Assembly (NCBI GenBank): GCA_035939615.1 | Contig: DASZFP010000106.1 | Span: forward strand, 1-18,512 | Reading direction: 5' to 3' | DNA: 18,512 nt | DNA from: VBCK01 sp035939615 | GTDB taxonomy: Bacteria > Pseudomonadota > Gammaproteobacteria > Burkholderiales > Burkholderiaceae_F | Shown here: positions 1-7,700 of the stretch, piece by piece | Position numbering within the stretch: the stretch's first letter is position 1 | How the letters are laid out: the number at the start of each line of letters is the position of its first letter | Program-made: the position numbers and the translations under genes | The notes under the pieces: model-generated | What the model saw: the letters and a program-made list of their open reading frames with translations, nothing else | Database searches by the model: none | Told to the model about the DNA's origin: nothing

Positions 1-521
1 ATTTCGCCTACTACATCTCCGGCCCCTGGAACATCGGCGAATTCAAGCGGCGCCTTCCGCCCGAGCGCAGCCGCGACTGGATGACGGCACCCTTGCCGGG
101 ACCGGACGGACCGGGCGCCTCAATCGCCGGCGGCTCCAGCCTGGTGATCTTCGCCGCCTCGCGCCGCAAGTCGCAGGCCTGGCAGCTGATCGAGTACCTG
201 TCACGCCCCGACGTGCAGGAGCGCTTCCGCGCGCTCACCGGCGATCTGCCCCCGCGCCGCTCGGTCTGGAACCTGCCGGCGCTGGCCGCCGATCCCTATG
301 CCCGGGCCTTCCGGCAGCAGCTCGAGCGCGCAAAGCCCGCCCCCAAGGTGCCGGAATGGGAGCACATCGAAGACGAACTGCGGCTGGTGGGCGAGCGCGC
401 CGCCACCGGGCAGATGACGGTGGAACAGGCCGCGCGGGAGCTTGACCGCCGCGTCGATGCGATCCTGGAGAAGCGCCGCTGGATGCTCGCACGCGCCGGC
501 TCAGGTCACGGTGGCCCGTGA
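1..521 (+). CDS. Sugar ABC transporter solute-binding protein, C-terminal part (5' truncated)
   Basis: The reading frame is open from base 3 to the TGA at 519-521, so about 172 C-terminal residues are visible and the start lies outside the window. The visible part has the hallmarks of the MalE/UgpB-type (SBP_bac_1) family: an AGGSSLVIF stretch, then a helix with AWQLIEYLSRPDVQERF, then a TGDLPPRRSVW segment, the usual C-terminal lobe of a carbohydrate-binding protein. In this family the protein captures a sugar in the periplasm and hands it to two permeases, and two such permeases follow at once. The stop codon overlaps the start of the first permease (TGATG), which indicates one operon. The sugar cannot be named from the fragment. 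An alternative ligand such as glycerol-phosphate or another polyol is possible. Confidence 0.88.
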   Translation, partial: FAYYISGPWNIGEFKRRLPPERSRDWMTAPLPGPDGPGASIAGGSSLVIFAASRRKSQAWQLIEYLSRPDVQERFRALTGDLPPRRSVWNLPALAADPYARAFRQQLERAKPAPKVPEWEHIEDELRLVGERAATGQMTVEQAARELDRRVDAILEKRRWMLARAGSGHGGP

Positions 522-1411
522 TGAGACCGAGCCTGGCCGGGTGGTGGTTTGCCGGGCCGGCGCTGGCGGTGCTCGCGGTCTTCTTCGTCGTGCCCGTGGC
601 GGCGGCGTTCGTGCTGAGCCTGACGGATTTCGACATCTACGCGATCGCCGATCCGGCTAACCTGCGGCTGGTCTGGCTGCACAACTACGTTCAGCTCCTC
701 AAGACGCCGCTCTTCTGGAAGGCGCTGGGCAATACTTTGTACTTCGTCGTGGTCGGCGTTCCGCTGTCGATCGCGGTCTCGCTCGCGACCGCGGTGCTGC
801 TCGACTCGGAACTCGCACGGTTCAAGGGCGCCTTTCGCACGGCGCTGTTCGCGCCGGTGGTCACCACCGTGGTGGCGGTGGCCGTGGTGTGGCGCAACCT
901 GTTCCATGCGCGCTACGGCTGGGTCAATCATGCGCTGGGAGCGATCGGCCTCGGGCCGGTCGACTGGCTGGGCGATCCGCACTGGTCGATGCCGGCCATC
1001 ATCCTGTTCGCGGTGTGGAAGAACTTCGGCATCAACATGATCATCTTCGTGGCGGCGCTGCAAGCGATCCCGCGCGAGCTGTACGAGGCGGCACGGATCG
1101 AAGGCGCCAACGCGGCGCAGCAGTTCCGGCACGTAACGCTGCCGCTGCTGGCACCGACGATGCTGATGGTGGCCGTCGTGACGATGGCCGGCTATTTTCA
1201 GCTGTTCGCCGAGCCGTACGTGATGACGCAGGGCGGGCCGCTGCAGAGCACGGTGAGCGTGCTGTACCTGATGTACGAGCAAGGCTTCAAGTGGTGGAGC
1301 CTGGGCGTGGCCTCGGCGGTCGCCTTTGCCCTCTTTGCGCTGATGCTCGCTTGCACCGCGCTGCTGCTCAGGACGGCGCGCCGCAGAATGGTGGCCTGGG
1401 GGAGCACATGA
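521..1411 (+). CDS. Sugar ABC transporter permease, MalF/UgpA type
   Basis: This 296-residue inner-membrane protein has about six hydrophobic segments. It carries the binding-protein-dependent permease (EAA) loop at about residues 184-210, including ELYEAARIEGA and a following TLPLL, which docks on the ATPase. The length is normal for the MalF/UgpA/LacF group without the extra periplasmic loop of E. coli MalF. ATG 521 overlaps the previous stop by one base. GTG 518, one codon earlier, is an equally possible start (297 residues), and neither has a strong Shine-Dalgarno sequence, so translational coupling is likely. It should form a heterodimeric channel with the permease just downstream. The substrate is inferred to be a sugar from the neighbouring binding protein and glycosidase. 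Confidence 0.9.
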   Translation: MRPSLAGWWFAGPALAVLAVFFVVPVAAAFVLSLTDFDIYAIADPANLRLVWLHNYVQLLKTPLFWKALGNTLYFVVVGVPLSIAVSLATAVLLDSELARFKGAFRTALFAPVVTTVVAVAVVWRNLFHARYGWVNHALGAIGLGPVDWLGDPHWSMPAIILFAVWKNFGINMIIFVAALQAIPRELYEAARIEGANAAQQFRHVTLPLLAPTMLMVAVVTMAGYFQLFAEPYVMTQGGPLQSTVSVLYLMYEQGFKWWSLGVASAVAFALFALMLACTALLLRTARRRMVAWGST

Positions 1412-2226
1412 ACCGGCCGGCCTCCTACGCGGTCAACGGCCTGCTGCTGGCGGCTGCCGCCATCAGCCTGGCGCCGCTCGCGTGGATGCTGTCGGCTTCG
1501 CTGATGGCGGCCGGGCAGTCCAACACGTTTCCGCCGCCTTTTTTTCCGGCGGAGCCGACGCTGGCCAATTACCGGGAGCTCTTCACGCGGGTTGGGGTAG
1601 GGCGTTACCTCGCCAACAGCCTGGTGGTGGCAACGGCCGGCACCGGGTTGTCGCTGCTGTTCAACGTCAGCGCCGGCTATGCATTCGCCAAGCTGTCGTT
1701 TGCCGGGCGTGAGCGGGTATTGCGCGCGCTGCTCGCAGCGCTGGTGATTCCGGCCCAGGTCGCGATGCTGCCCCTGTTCCTGATGCTGCGGGCGATCGGG
1801 CTCGTGAACAGCTACGGCGGCGTTATCGTTCCCGCACTGGCCAGCGTCTTCGGAATCTTCCTCGTGCGCCAGTATGCCCGCTCGATTCCGGACGAGATCC
1901 TGGAAGCGGCGCGCCTTGAAGGGGCGGGCGAGGGACACATCTTCCTGCGCATCGTGCTGCCGCTGCTCAAGCCGATCCTGGTCACCCTGGCCATTTTCAC
2001 GTTCCTGAACATCTGGAACGACTTCATGTGGCCGCTGATCGTGCTGACCGACAGCCGGCTGCAGACGCTGCCGGTGGCGCTGGCGCTGCTGTCCCGGGAG
2101 CACGTGCAGGACAACGAGCTGATGATGGCCGGCGCGGTCGTCACGGTGCTGCCGCCGCTGCTGCTGTTCCTGGGGCTGCAGCGCTACTACATTCAGGGAT
2201 TGCTGCTGGGCAGCGTGAAGGGGTGA
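1408..2226 (+). CDS. Sugar ABC transporter permease, MalG/UgpE type
   Basis: This 272-residue membrane protein is the second half of the importer channel. The EAA loop (about residues 160-186) reads DEILEAARLEGAGEG followed by IVLPLL, and a conserved NIWNDFMWPLI stretch follows, typical of MalG/UgpE/LacG proteins. The chosen ATG overlaps the previous stop as ATGA, with GGGGGAG just upstream as ribosome binding site. The frame stays open much further upstream, but that part is a shadow of the first permease and has no membrane-protein character. The C-terminus (QRYYIQGLLLGSVKG) is the family's usual ending. No ATP-binding subunit follows. It is presumably encoded upstream of the window or shared with other transporters, as in MsmK/UgpC systems. 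Confidence 0.91.
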   Translation: MNRPASYAVNGLLLAAAAISLAPLAWMLSASLMAAGQSNTFPPPFFPAEPTLANYRELFTRVGVGRYLANSLVVATAGTGLSLLFNVSAGYAFAKLSFAGRERVLRALLAALVIPAQVAMLPLFLMLRAIGLVNSYGGVIVPALASVFGIFLVRQYARSIPDEILEAARLEGAGEGHIFLRIVLPLLKPILVTLAIFTFLNIWNDFMWPLIVLTDSRLQTLPVALALLSREHVQDNELMMAGAVVTVLPPLLLFLGLQRYYIQGLLLGSVKG

Positions 2227-2233
2227 GGGCGGA

Positions 2234-5200
2234 ATGCGGCCACGCTGCGGGTCCTCCATGGCGCTTCGCACCGCGCTCGCGCTGTCCGCGCTGCTGGCCT
2301 GCGCAGCGCCGGCATTGGCGGGCGGGGCGCCCGCGGGGCTGGACCTGCTGGGACCCGCCTCCGATTGGGTGGCCAGCGCATCGGAGCAGGTCCGCTCCGA
2401 ACTCAGAGCCGTCCGGGGTCCGAACGGCCCGGGCATCTGCCTGGACTTCGATTTCGCGGGCGTGGCCGGCTATGCAACCGCGCGCCGCGCGCTAGGGCTC
2501 GTGCTCGCGCCCGATTTCGACCTGCACCTGCAGCTGCGCGGCCAATCCGCCGGCCACGAGTTTCAGGTCAAGCTGACCGACGCCGGCGGCGAACACGTCT
2601 GGTGGTATCGCCGCGCCGACTTCGACTTCCCCGGGGACTGGAGCCCGCTGCGTATCCGCAAGTGGCAGATCGAATTCGCCGGGGACTCCAAGCTCGAGCG
2701 ACCGCTGCGCGTAGCCACCGCCCTCGAGCTGGTCGTGTCGAAAGGCACTGGCCCGCAGCGCGGATCCGTGTGCGTCGACCGCGTCGATCTGGTCGATCGG
2801 CCTGCCGCCGGCGATCCGCCGTTGCCCCGCGTGACGGGTTCTGCGCCCCGCGCGGCGCCCTCGACCGTGCAAGCCGACGGACTTCTGCAGCCGGCCCTCA
2901 GCAGCGATGCGGCTGGCGGGCGACCGCGGTGGCTGCAGATCGATCTGGGGCAGGTGCGCGAATTCGGCGCCGTTCTGCTTCGGTGGGCTCGGGGCCAGCA
3001 TGCGAGCGACTACGCCATCGAGCTGTCCGACGATGACCAGCACTGGTCGACCGTGCGCGAGGTCGTCCATGCCCGCCGCCCGGATCAGACCGTGCCGCTG
3101 GCCGGCGCCGAGGCCCGGTATGTCAGGCTCGAGCTGCATGACCCGGCCGCCCGAAGGATCCGACTGATCGGATTTCGCCTCGAGGATCCGCATTTCGGCT
3201 CCGATCTGAACCACCTGGTCGAGCTGCTGGCCGCGCGCTCGCCGCGCGGCCACTACCCGCGCGGATTCAGCGGCGAGCAGTCCTACTGGACCGTGGTCGC
3301 CACCGACGGGGGCGGGGCGCCCTCGCTGCTGTCGGAGGACGGGGCGCTGCAGGTCGGCAAGAACGGCTACACGATCGAACCGTTCCTGCTGGCTCCCGAG
3401 GGGCTGATCAGCTGGGCCAATGTGGAGGCCGAACAGTCTTTGCAGGACGGCTACCTGCCGATTCCGCAGGTGCGGTGGCGCACCCGCGAGCTGGACCTGC
3501 AGGTGCGCGCCTTCGCGATCGGCGAGCCGGGGCGCACTGCGGTGGTGCTGCGCTACGTCGTGGGCAATCGATCGGCCCGCACGGCCCGGTTGAAGCTCGC
3601 GCTGGCCGTGCGCCCGCTGCAAGTGGACCCGCCCACGCAGTTCCTGAACGTTCCCGGAGGAGTGCACCCGATCCACGATCTGGCCTGGGACGGCGAGGTC
3701 GTGACGGTGGACGCAACGCCGGGGCTACGCCCGCTGCGCCGCCCGACCGCCTTCGTTGCATCGACGTTCGACGCCGGCACGGTGGTCGACCGTATCGCGA
3801 CAGGCGACGAGGCAAGGGTCCGATCGATCCACGACCCGACCGGGCTCGCATCGGGCGCGCTGCTGTACGACCTGGCGGTGGCGCCGGGCGGCGAACAGAG
3901 CGTGGATATCCTGGCCTCGGGCGAACCGGGTGGATTGGCGGCGGCGCCGAAGACCCACGGGTCTGATTGGGCGGCGCGGCAGCAGGAGTCGGTTGCGGCC
4001 GCCTGGCGCGTCAAGCTCGCAGGCGTGGCGATTTCGGTGCCCCCGGCGGGTCAGGCGATCGCCGACACGCTGCGCAGCACGCTGGCACAGATTCTGGTCT
4101 CGCGCGACGGCGCGCGCCTGCAGCCGGGAACCCATTCCTATGCGCGATCGTGGATCCGCGATGGCGCGATGATGGTCGAGGCTTTGCTCCGGATGGGCCA
4201 CGCAGCGGAGGCCTCGGACTTTGTGGCCTGGTATGCCCGCCATCAGTTTTCCAGCGGCAAGGTGCCGTGCTGCGTGGACCGGCGCGGCGCCGATCCGGTT
4301 CCCGAAAACGACAGCAACGGCGAATTCATCTTCGCCGCTGCGGAGCTGTACCGCTACACCGGCGATCGCCGCGAACTGCTCGGGCTGTGGCCGCACGTTC
4401 AGGCGGCAGCACGCTACGAGGAGACCTTGCGCCAGAGCGAACGGACCGCCTCCTTCCAGGCCGACCATCCGGAGCGTTACGGATTGCTGCCCGCCTCGAT
4501 CAGCCACGAGGGCTACTGGGCCATGCCCATGCACTCGTACTGGGACGACTTCTGGGCGCTTGAAGGGTACAAGGACGCGGCGTTTCTGGCGCAGGTGGTC
4601 GAAGACGGGCCGGCGCTGGCGCGCCTGGCCGGTGCGCGCGACGAGTTTCGCGGCGACCTGGTCGACTCGATCCGGCTGGCGAGCGGGCAGCATGCGATCG
4701 ACTTCATCCCGGGAGCCGCCGAACTGGGCGATTTCGATCCGACTTCCACCACGATCGCGCTGGAGCCGGTGGGCGAACTGGCGAATCTTCCCCGCGACAT
4801 GGTCGAACGCACCTTCGAGCGCTACTGGCGGGAAGCCGAGCAGCGCCAGCTCGGGCAGCGCGCCTGGGAGGATTACACGCCGTACGAGTTGCGCGCGGTG
4901 GCGGCGTTCGTCCGGCTGGGCTGGCGCGAGCGGGCGCTGCAACTGCTGCAATTCCTGATGGCCGGCCGCCGGCCGGCCGGCTGGAACCAGTGGGCCGAGG
5001 TGGTCGGCCGCGAGCCGCGCCAGCCGCGCTTCGTCGGTGACATGCCCCATGCATGGGTTGCCTCCGATTTCATCCGTTCAGCGCTGGACCTGTTCGCCTA
5101 CGAGCGCTATTCCGACCAGGCGCTGGTGCTGGCGGCAGGAATTCCCGCCGACTGGCTCGACGGCAACGGCATCGCCGTGGAGGGCCTGCGAACTACGTAC

Positions 5201-5383
5201 GGCCCCTTGAGCTATCGCGTCGCGCGCGATTCAAGCGGCGTGCGGATCGCGATCGACCCGGGCATCCGGATGCCGCCGGGCGGCATCGTGTTCGCGTGGC
5301 CCGGCGCGGAGCAGCCGCCGGTCTGGGTCAACGGGCAGCGGGCCGAGTGGGACGAGGGCGCGCTGCGAATTCGCAGCTTGTAG
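2234..5383 (+). CDS. Exported multimodular six-hairpin glycosidase-like protein with F5/8-type C (discoidin) domain
   Basis: This is a 1049-residue protein with a Sec signal peptide: basic start, hydrophobic core, likely cleavage after ALA at residues 27-29. Residues about 30-190 look like a first jelly-roll carbohydrate-binding module, with aromatic- and acid-rich strands such as HVWWYRRADFDFPGDW. Residues about 205-315 resemble an F5/8 type C (discoidin, CBM32-like) module, including WLQIDLGQVREFGAVLLRW and YVRLEL. Residues about 320-600 form another beta-rich region like the N-terminal sandwich of GH15/63/94-type enzymes. Residues about 610-960 look like an (alpha/alpha)6 barrel with RSWIRDG (638-644), E691 and D693 in ENDSNGEF, WDDFWAL (from 770) and EDYTPYELR (from 879). 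Candidate acidic catalytic residues are in these motifs, but which ones act cannot be settled by eye. A small beta C-terminal domain ends the protein. ATG 2234 follows GAGGGCGGA closely. ATG 2258 would also give a signal peptide but lacks a ribosome binding site. The gene lies 7 bases after the permease, so it is in the importer operon, and it probably acts in the periplasm or outside. The exact glycoside hydrolase family and substrate are unknown. Confidence 0.75.
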   Translation: MRPRCGSSMALRTALALSALLACAAPALAGGAPAGLDLLGPASDWVASASEQVRSELRAVRGPNGPGICLDFDFAGVAGYATARRALGLVLAPDFDLHLQLRGQSAGHEFQVKLTDAGGEHVWWYRRADFDFPGDWSPLRIRKWQIEFAGDSKLERPLRVATALELVVSKGTGPQRGSVCVDRVDLVDRPAAGDPPLPRVTGSAPRAAPSTVQADGLLQPALSSDAAGGRPRWLQIDLGQVREFGAVLLRWARGQHASDYAIELSDDDQHWSTVREVVHARRPDQTVPLAGAEARYVRLELHDPAARRIRLIGFRLEDPHFGSDLNHLVELLAARSPRGHYPRGFSGEQSYWTVVATDGGGAPSLLSEDGALQVGKNGYTIEPFLLAPEGLISWANVEAEQSLQDGYLPIPQVRWRTRELDLQVRAFAIGEPGRTAVVLRYVVGNRSARTARLKLALAVRPLQVDPPTQFLNVPGGVHPIHDLAWDGEVVTVDATPGLRPLRRPTAFVASTFDAGTVVDRIATGDEARVRSIHDPTGLASGALLYDLAVAPGGEQSVDILASGEPGGLAAAPKTHGSDWAARQQESVAAAWRVKLAGVAISVPPAGQAIADTLRSTLAQILVSRDGARLQPGTHSYARSWIRDGAMMVEALLRMGHAAEASDFVAWYARHQFSSGKVPCCVDRRGADPVPENDSNGEFIFAAAELYRYTGDRRELLGLWPHVQAAARYEETLRQSERTASFQADHPERYGLLPASISHEGYWAMPMHSYWDDFWALEGYKDAAFLAQVVEDGPALARLAGARDEFRGDLVDSIRLASGQHAIDFIPGAAELGDFDPTSTTIALEPVGELANLPRDMVERTFERYWREAEQRQLGQRAWEDYTPYELRAVAAFVRLGWRERALQLLQFLMAGRRPAGWNQWAEVVGREPRQPRFVGDMPHAWVASDFIRSALDLFAYERYSDQALVLAAGIPADWLDGNGIAVEGLRTTYGPLSYRVARDSSGVRIAIDPGIRMPPGGIVFAWPGAEQPPVWVNGQRAEWDEGALRIRSL
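5362..5377. repeat. Perfect 16-bp palindrome at the end of the glycosidase gene
   Basis: GCTGCGAATTCGCAGC reads the same on both strands. As RNA it gives a 6-bp GC-rich stem with an AATT loop, ending four bases before the stop codon of the glycosidase gene and 25 bases past the stop of the convergent xth gene. It could help end transcription on either strand, although neither side has a proper T-run (only TTGT on the + strand). Chance occurrence in coding sequence is also possible. Confidence 0.4.
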
Positions 5384-5401
5384 CACGTGCGCCCCTGAGA
5401 C

Positions 5402-6178
5402 CTACTCCAGCGTCGCGATCACCGGTGCATGATCGCTCGGCTGCTCCAGGCGCCGCAGCTCGACATTGATCGAGCAGGCGGTGCAGCGCCCCGCCAGTTG
5501 CGCACTCATCAGGATGTGATCGATCCGCAGGCCCTGCTTGCGCCGGAATGCAAGGTTGCGGTAGTCCCACCAGGTGAAGCTGCGGCCCGGCTGCTCGAAG
5601 AGGCGAAAGCTGTCCCTCAGTCCCAGGTTGAGCAACGCGCGGAAGGCGGCCCGCTCCGGCTCGGAAAAAAGGACCTGCCCGGCCCACGCGTCCGGGTCGT
5701 GCACGTCGCGCGGCTCGGGCGCGATGTTGAAGTCGCCGGCCACCAGCAGCTGTGCGTGCTGCTGCAACTCATCGCGCAGCCACTGGTTCAGCGACGCGAT
5801 CCACTTGAGCTTGTAGGAGTACTTCTCGCTCCCGACCGCCTGGCCGTTGGGCACATAGGCGCACACGACGCGCACGCCGTCGACGGTAGCCGCGATCAGC
5901 CGGCGCTGATCATCCTCGCTTCCGGGAAGCTGAGTCAGGACCTGATCGGCCTGCTGGACGGTCGCCTGCCGCAGCAGGATCGCCACGCCGTTATAGGTCT
6001 TCTGCCCCGTAAAGAGGCTCCGGTAGCCGGCCTCGGCCAGCGCCTGCACCGGAAAATTCTCGTCCGTAAGCTTGGTTTCCTGCAGGCAGACGATGTCGAT
6101 CGGCTCGGACTTGAGCCACTGCACAAGATGGCCGAGGCGGACGTTCAGCGAGTTGACATTCCAGGTCGCGACTTTCAC
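5402..6178 (-). CDS. xth: Exodeoxyribonuclease III
   Basis: This 258-residue enzyme of the exonuclease-endonuclease-phosphatase fold repairs abasic sites and degrades duplex DNA from 3' ends in the cytoplasm. Visible metal-binding and catalytic motifs are WNVNSL with N7, LQETKL with E34, the AGDFNIAP stretch with its D and N, RIDHILMS, and the C-terminal SDHAPV. N7 and E34 have the same numbers as in the E. coli protein if GTG 6178 is the start, which gives the typical VKVATWNVNSL beginning. GTG 6181 is one codon earlier. An ATG at 6226 would add 16 non-conserved residues and overlap the upstream gene. The gene lies 13 bases after the glutaredoxin-like gene on the same strand, so the two are probably co-transcribed. 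It converges on the glycosidase gene with an 18-base gap. Paralogues in this family make the choice between xthA and exoA naming uncertain. Confidence 0.93.
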   Translation of the reverse strand: MKVATWNVNSLNVRLGHLVQWLKSEPIDIVCLQETKLTDENFPVQALAEAGYRSLFTGQKTYNGVAILLRQATVQQADQVLTQLPGSEDDQRRLIAATVDGVRVVCAYVPNGQAVGSEKYSYKLKWIASLNQWLRDELQQHAQLLVAGDFNIAPEPRDVHDPDAWAGQVLFSEPERAAFRALLNLGLRDSFRLFEQPGRSFTWWDYRNLAFRRKQGLRIDHILMSAQLAGRCTACSINVELRRLEQPSDHAPVIATLE

Positions 6179-6191
6179 CACCGCTCGCCCG

Positions 6192-6764
6192 CTATTGCGG
6201 ATTGCCCGGAGCGGGCGCCGCAGCATTTTGCGCTGCGGGAGCCGGCGCGGCAGTCTCTTCGGTCAGCGGCCTGGGGGCCGGCCAGGCCCAGTCGGCCGGC
6301 AGCAGGTTCTTGCGCGGGTAGCCCGCCAAGTCGAGCATCTCGTCCCACACGGCGCTGTTGAAACCGGTGATGGTGCGGGCTCCGACCTGGAACACCGGCA
6401 ACTGGTCCGAGCCCGTCAGTTTCTTAAGAGCCCGCACGTCCTCGGAGGTGCGGATCGCGCGCTCGGCAAACGGAATCGCCCGAGCCTTCAGCATCGAGCG
6501 GGCCTTATCGCACGCGGGACACTCGGTCATCGCGTACAGGGTGACAGGGAACTCCTTCACGGTGCGCTGCAGCTCGTAGGGCAGCACCTCCAGCGGGTCG
6601 GGCCGGCGGCCCTTGGTCACGCCGTTCAGTGCTTCGATATCGTGAGCGTCGGCCGGCGGCTTGTCGCCGTAGCCGATCCGGCCCTGGTCGTCGACCCACT
6701 TGAACTGCGCCTGAGCCAGCGGCGCGCTGACCAGGAGGGTGAGAGCCAGCCAGCTAAAGCGCAT
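6192..6764 (-). CDS. Exported DUF4124-glutaredoxin domain protein
   Basis: This 190-residue protein has a signal peptide, with likely cleavage after AQA at residue 19. The mature N-terminus (FKWVDDQGRIGYGDKPP) matches DUF4124, a short domain common in exported proteobacterial proteins. Residues about 72-150 form a glutaredoxin-like domain with a CPAC redox pair (C82, C85) and a QLPVFQVG segment holding the cis-proline region, ending in GFNSAVWDEML. The last 35 residues are Ala/Pro-rich. It is probably a periplasmic thiol-disulfide protein, and its substrate is unknown. ATG 6764 is chosen because it begins the signal peptide. The frame is open to 6821, but the extra residues are unlike an N-terminus. 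It lies 102 bases after pstB, separated by palindromes, and just ahead of xth. Confidence 0.85.
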   Translation of the reverse strand: MRFSWLALTLLVSAPLAQAQFKWVDDQGRIGYGDKPPADAHDIEALNGVTKGRRPDPLEVLPYELQRTVKEFPVTLYAMTECPACDKARSMLKARAIPFAERAIRTSEDVRALKKLTGSDQLPVFQVGARTITGFNSAVWDEMLDLAGYPRKNLLPADWAWPAPRPLTEETAAPAPAAQNAAAPAPGNPQ

Positions 6765-6822
6765 ACCCAATCCAATTGAGCCCGAAGGGCTAATCGTCTC
6801 AGGAACTGCGACTTGAGGCAAA

Positions 6823-6855
6823 CCCTCCTTCGCTCGCTGCGCGAGCTACGGAGGG
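6823..6855. repeat. Imperfect long inverted repeat (15-nt arms, 3-nt loop) downstream of pstB
   Basis: The arms 6823-6837 and 6841-6855 pair at 13 of 15 positions around TGC, with core GCTCGC/GCGAGC and outer CCCTCC/GGAGGG. It sits 12 bases past the pstB stop on the - strand, followed there by only TTT, so it is at best a weak terminator or mRNA-stabilising hairpin. It looks like a repetitive extragenic palindrome, but only this one copy is in view. Confidence 0.6.
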
Positions 6856-6865
6856 CGAGCCCTCC
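6850..6865. repeat. Short palindrome competing with the larger hairpin
   Basis: GGAGGGC and GCCCTCC pair perfectly around GA, right at the pstB stop codon. The GGAGGG arm is shared with the larger inverted repeat at 6823-6855, so the two hairpins cannot form at once. Confidence 0.55.
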
Positions 6866-6866
6866 T

Positions 6867-7700
6867 CTAACCGAAGCGCCCGGTGATGTAGTCCTCGGTC
6901 TGGCGGCGTTGCGGACGGGTGAACAGTTCCGCGGTCGATCCGAACTCGACCATTTCGCCCAGGTACATGTAAGCGGTGAAGGCGGACACGCGCGCGGCTT
7001 GCTGCATGTTGTGGGTGACGATCACGATCGTGTACTCGCGCTGCAGATCGGACAGCAGCTGCTCGACCCGCCCGGTTGCGATCGGATCCAGGGCCGAGGT
7101 GGGCTCATCCAGCAGCAGCACCTGCGGCCGCAGCGCCACCGCGCGCGCGATGCACAGCCGCTGCTGCTGTCCGCCCGACAGGCCCAGCGCGCTGGTGTGC
7201 AGCTTGTCCTTGACCTCGTCCCACAGCGCGGCTTCCCGCAGCGCTTTTTCGACGCGATCCTCCATCTCGCCGCGCGACAGCCGCACGTGGTGGCGCAGCC
7301 CGAAGGCCACATTCTCGAAGATCGACAGCGGAAACGGAACGGCCTTCTGGAACACCATTCCCACTCGCGTGCGCAGCCGGTTCAGCGAGTAGCGCGGATC
7401 CAGGATGTTCTCGCCGTCCAGCAGAACCTGGCCGGTGGCCTCCAGGCCCGCGTACACCGAGTAGATCCGGTTGAACACCCGCAGCAGGGTGGATTTGCCG
7501 CAGCCGGACGGTCCGATGATCGCGGTGATCTGCTGCTCGGGAATGTCCAGGTTGACGCTCTTGAGCGCGTGGTAGCCGCCGTAGAAGAAATCCAGCGCCT
7601 TGACCTGGATCTTGCTGCGCGCCGGGCCCGCAGTGACGCCCGGCGGGTCGGCGCCGTTGGCGCCGGTCACCGTGTGGATCAGGGGCGTGTCGCTAGGCAT
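6867..7700 (-). CDS. pstB: Phosphate ABC transporter ATP-binding protein PstB
   Basis: This 277-residue cytoplasmic ATPase powers phosphate import through PstC/PstA. All ABC motifs are present: Walker A GPSGCGKST (residues 63-71), a Q-loop in MVFQKAVPFPLSIFENVAFG (the PFP motif is characteristic of PstB), signature LSGGQQQRL, Walker B VLLLDEPTSALD, and the switch histidine in THNMQQAARVS. The first 30 residues are an extension compared with the roughly 257-residue E. coli protein. The ATG is nevertheless supported because it overlaps the pstA stop by 8 bases (ATGCCTAG). It is the last gene of the pst operon here. phoU, which often follows pstB, is absent from this position. Confidence 0.97.
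   Translation of the reverse strand: MPSDTPLIHTVTGANGADPPGVTAGPARSKIQVKALDFFYGGYHALKSVNLDIPEQQITAIIGPSGCGKSTLLRVFNRIYSVYAGLEATGQVLLDGENILDPRYSLNRLRTRVGMVFQKAVPFPLSIFENVAFGLRHHVRLSRGEMEDRVEKALREAALWDEVKDKLHTSALGLSGGQQQRLCIARAVALRPQVLLLDEPTSALDPIATGRVEQLLSDLQREYTIVIVTHNMQQAARVSAFTAYMYLGEMVEFGSTAELFTRPQRRQTEDYITGRFG

Noticed and set aside
2294..2302. Possible lipobox (LLAC) in the glycosidase signal peptide, making it a lipoprotein
   Set aside because: Leucine just two before the cysteine fits the consensus poorly, and a normal ALA cleavage site follows at residues 27-29.
3725..5050. 441-codon open frame antisense to the glycosidase gene
   Set aside because: It has no motifs or start-site support and is explained by codon bias of the sense gene.
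5383..5390. GCACGTGC palindrome at the glycosidase stop codon
   Set aside because: It is only 8 bases and expected often by chance in GC-rich DNA, with no supporting context.
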